Shown: positions 61,721 through 64,000 of the stretch, one piece after another | Numbering within the stretch: the stretch's first letter is position 1 | How the letters are laid out: every line of letters begins with the position of its first letter | NCBI RefSeq assembly: GCF_047511655.1 | Contig: NC_133387.1 | Location: 40,156,853 to 40,220,852 of the forward strand | Direction of reading: 5' to 3' | Length of the DNA stretch: 64,000 nt | Source: Castor canadensis | Lineage: Eukaryota > Chordata > Mammalia > Rodentia > Castoridae | The notes under the pieces: generated by a model | What the model saw: the letters and a program-made list of their open reading frames with translations, nothing else | The model's database searches: none | What the model was told of the DNA's origin: nothing | Program-made: the position numbers and the translations under genes

Positions 61721-62229
61721 CCAAATAATACCTCATGTTTACTCTGTGAATTCAGAGTACAAATGAACACTAGCCCTGGAGGTTGAAGGACCCGCAGGAC
61801 CAGGGAGAGTTAAAGGTGTGGGAGGAGTACAGATGCCCCAGCAGTAAATTAATGGCAGAGTTAATTAGAAAAGAAGGCTGGGACCAGGAGAGTCGGGCTT
61901 TGAAGGCGGGCCGGAGCTTGGGCGTTAGCTGGGCAGCACAGACCAGGTTATAAACTGTATATATTAAAAGAGAAGCAGTCCTGCAGGCTTCACAGTCCAC
62001 GTGCAGCCGTGGCCCCCACTTTATCCCACCCCCTCCCCCGCGCTGCCCCAGTTTCCGTGCTCTGAGGCGGTGACCGAGGAGCCTGATTCTTGGTGGTCTT
62101 TCGGCTCTGGGCTGCAGAGCCCAGGTCCCGGCGCGAACTGGCGTCTGGGCCGGGCAGGTGTGGTTGGTGCGCGGCAGTGCGCACGAGAGCGCGCGGCGCG
62201 CGGCCGAGGAGGGGCGGGCCGAGGCGGCC

Positions 62230-62360
62230 CCGCGGGAGGAAGTGCGTGCGCCGTTTGGCCCCGGCCGCGTTCCGTACCGTCGTGGATTCGGCGGCGGAAA
62301 CATGGCGGCCGCAGCCGGGCCGCTAACGGAGAAAGTTTCCACCGAGACTGGCCTGTACCT
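62230..62360 (+). other. TMEM168: Likely noncoding first exon of TMEM168 (start approximate)
   Basis: The exon is inferred from the YY1-type element and from the donor CCT|GTGAGC after 62360. A second possible donor is TTAG|GTAGGG after 62495. The transcription start is not fixed; it should lie a few tens of bases before 62300. TMEM168 encodes a multi-pass membrane protein, but none of that coding sequence is in the window. Confidence 0.5.
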
Positions 62361-62364
62361 GTGA
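62302..62364 (+). CDS. Upstream ORF of 20 codons in the TMEM168 5' leader
   Basis: ATG at 62302 is in a strong context (AACATGG: A at -3, G at +4). The frame begins MAAAAGPLTEKV and reaches TGA at 62362. The predicted splice donor (GT at 62361) cuts the last codon, so in a spliced mRNA the frame would continue into exon 2 instead of ending here. It could lower translation of the main frame, or be an alternative N-terminus. The ATG is also part of the YY1 element, which may be the real constraint. Confidence 0.4.
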   Translation: MAAAAGPLTEKVSTETGLYL

Positions 62365-64000
62365 GCGCGACCTCGTGCGCTCGTTCCTCTTGGCCTGGCG
62401 CCGCCCAGTTCCAAGTCTAAGGCTCAGCAACAAAGGCCTCGTTCTCCTCTTGGCCTCGGAGCCGTGGACGGCGTCGGCGACGGCGGCCGGGTTAGGTAGG
62501 GGGGCCATGAAGGGGGGAACGGCTCCCCGGCTCCGCCCCGCCGGCCGCCGGGGCCCGGCTGGGGACACCAGCTCAGCGCTGCGGAGGGTGCGGGGTGTCT
62601 CCTGTGCCCGGGCAGCCGGCGCCACGTTGTGTCCCCTCCCGCAGAGTTCAGTGCTGGGGGCAGCCGGGGCCCGGCCCACCTCCCACCGCGCTAGCGGCCG
62701 GCCGAGCGGGCCGAGCCGACCCTGCCTGCCATTGCGGAGGCGGTTAGTGTCGCAGGGTCACTCCCCTCCTAGGAAGGGCCTGACAGCGACTGTGCTGAAC
62801 CCAGAACCGAGACCAGAACTCCCTCAGCCTCTGACACCTCCCTAGAGGAAGCAGAGAGATTTCCAGGGACCTAGAGGAAAGTGTGTAGGACTTGAGGCGT
62901 AGCCTGGAGCTGGGACCCGGCTCACCGGTTTGGAGCAAACTGGATAAATGAAACGAAGGCTGGAGTGAAGTGGGAAGAGAAACCAAGAATTGTGCGATTC
63001 TCCTTCAGTTCCGCTGATGAATAGCTGTGGCATATCCCTACACTAGTTACTTATTTTCTTAGGGCATTAAGTGTTTTAGTAACTGCCTCGCATTATTACA
63101 TGTAGTTATTTCTGTTTAAGTCTGTTTAAAAAATTTTTTCAACAAGTAGTTGCTGAATACCAACTTGATAGCAGACTTTCTGCAAGACGTTGTATATAGA
63201 TTATGGAGACAAACCCTCAGAGATCTTGTGCACCAGTGAGGAATGCAGGCATTAGACAAGTGACAATTGAACATTTTTCTATGATAGAGGCAGTGCAGGG
63301 ACCATGTAGTGGGGGCAGAGGTGATTGATGTTCCTAAGAAAATGATTTAAGCCAAGACCTGAAGAGTAGGAGTAAGTCAGATGTAAGGACAGGTAGGACC
63401 AGCAAGAGGGAAAGGAATGTACCTGGAGAGGGAACAGTACTTAGGAAAATCAGAATTGTAATGTCAGTATGTCTAGAATACAAAGTGTGAGAGGAAGAGT
63501 GGGACAGGAGAATTACTCAGGTCCAATGTGGAGTTATAAGCCATTGTAAGGAGTTTACTTTATCGCTAAGGGTGGTGAGTTTTGAGAGTTTTGCATAACA
63601 GCTTGTTGATGAATTTTGGTATTAAAAGAAACACTTAGGGCAGAGGGCACTAACGAGACATTCAAGCATCCCAAAAGTGTGATGGTGACCTTGGGGATAA
63701 GAGAATGGGAGGGAGTGTTGACCAGGAAACACAGAAGGATGTTTCCTGAATTTAAAGTGCTGTTGTTAGCATATTGTGAATTTTTTCCTCCAGTAGTGTG
63801 TAGAAGTTTGATCCTAGTATGTACCAGCAGCCTTTTGAAGATATATATTTCAACATATTTATTGAATGATTGTATAACACAAATAATATTACAAAAAACC
63901 TAATACTTGAGTGCATTCCATATTTTATCAGCTTCTCACACTTAAATAAAAAGATAAAATATACCAGAGGAAGATATTTCTTTAATGTTGTGTGTTATCT
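62361..64000 (+). other. TMEM168: Probable first intron of TMEM168 (partial)
   Basis: After the CpG island the sequence returns to AT-rich DNA. 63290-63600 (GCCAAGACCTGAAGAG...GAGAGGGAACAG...GCCATTGTAAGGAGTTTACTTTAT) reads like a common ancient mammalian repeat whose name I am not sure of. No further exon is recognised to the window end. Confidence 0.55.

Larger units (their letters stand above)
62000..62760 (+). promoter_or_regulatory. TMEM168: CpG island promoter, probably of TMEM168
   Basis: The base composition switches sharply from about 40% to well over 65% G+C, with dense CpG. A GC box (GGGGCGGGCC) sits at 62211-62220 and a YY1-type element (ACATGGCGGC) at 62300-62309; YY1 elements usually lie just after the start site. 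No TATA box is seen. Gene order is the reason for the name: in human and mouse the next gene after BMT2, in the same orientation and some 25-30 kb on, is TMEM168. This is not proved by coding sequence, as the coding exons lie outside the window. Long open frames over the island on both strands are by-products of high G+C. Confidence 0.75.

Noticed and set aside
61770-62845. Overlapping frames of 139-214 codons over the CpG island on both strands
   Set aside because: High G+C removes stop codons, and the products are Arg/Pro/Ala-rich with no family resemblance. Frames are open on both strands at once.

Overview
The window is mammalian nuclear DNA: AT-rich, with very low coding density and spliced exons bounded by GT/AG. 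It is loaded with LINE-1, B1-like and tRNA-derived (ID-like) SINEs, plus older MIR, L2 and MER5 copies. The SINEs point to a rodent. The ID-like units and the long composites in which one or more 7SL/B1-like units end in an ID-like tail look like those of Castorimorpha (beaver, kangaroo rat and relatives). That lineage call is from recognition and is only moderately certain. There are no bacterial genes, CRISPR arrays or operons.

Layout. (1) 1-33355 holds the 3' part of BMT2 (SAMTOR, human C7orf60) on the + strand. It comprises a long upstream intron (to 29205), a 115-bp internal exon (29206-29320), an intron of 3.4 kb, and the terminal coding exon (32726-33355). Together the exons encode residues 159-405 of the 405-residue protein. 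(2) 33356 to about 36000, possibly to 38.5 kb, is SINE-poor and is the likely 3' UTR. (3) About 36-62 kb is intergenic. It contains an old L1 (about 41.4-48.0 kb) broken up by younger SINEs and by an antisense L1, then a decayed gammaretrovirus-like endogenous retrovirus (48850-56018) with two LTRs, then ancient repeats. (4) 62.0-62.8 kb is a CpG island with a GC box, a YY1-type element and a good splice donor. By gene order in human and mouse it should be the promoter and noncoding first exon of TMEM168, transcribed in the same direction; 62361-64000 would be its first intron.

Function. BMT2/SAMTOR is the S-adenosylmethionine sensor that restrains mTORC1 through GATOR1-KICSTOR. Both residues known to be needed for SAM binding (human Gly172 and Asp190) are present in the internal exon. 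TMEM168 is only represented by its promoter region, so nothing can be said about its protein here.

I do not see a new biological system. The points most worth checking are a promoter-proximal upstream ORF that runs into the TMEM168 splice donor, a perfect hairpin next to a possible distal poly(A) signal, a B1 insertion next to the BMT2 last-exon acceptor, an L1 with its 5' end but almost no ORF2, and the break pattern of the retrovirus copy.
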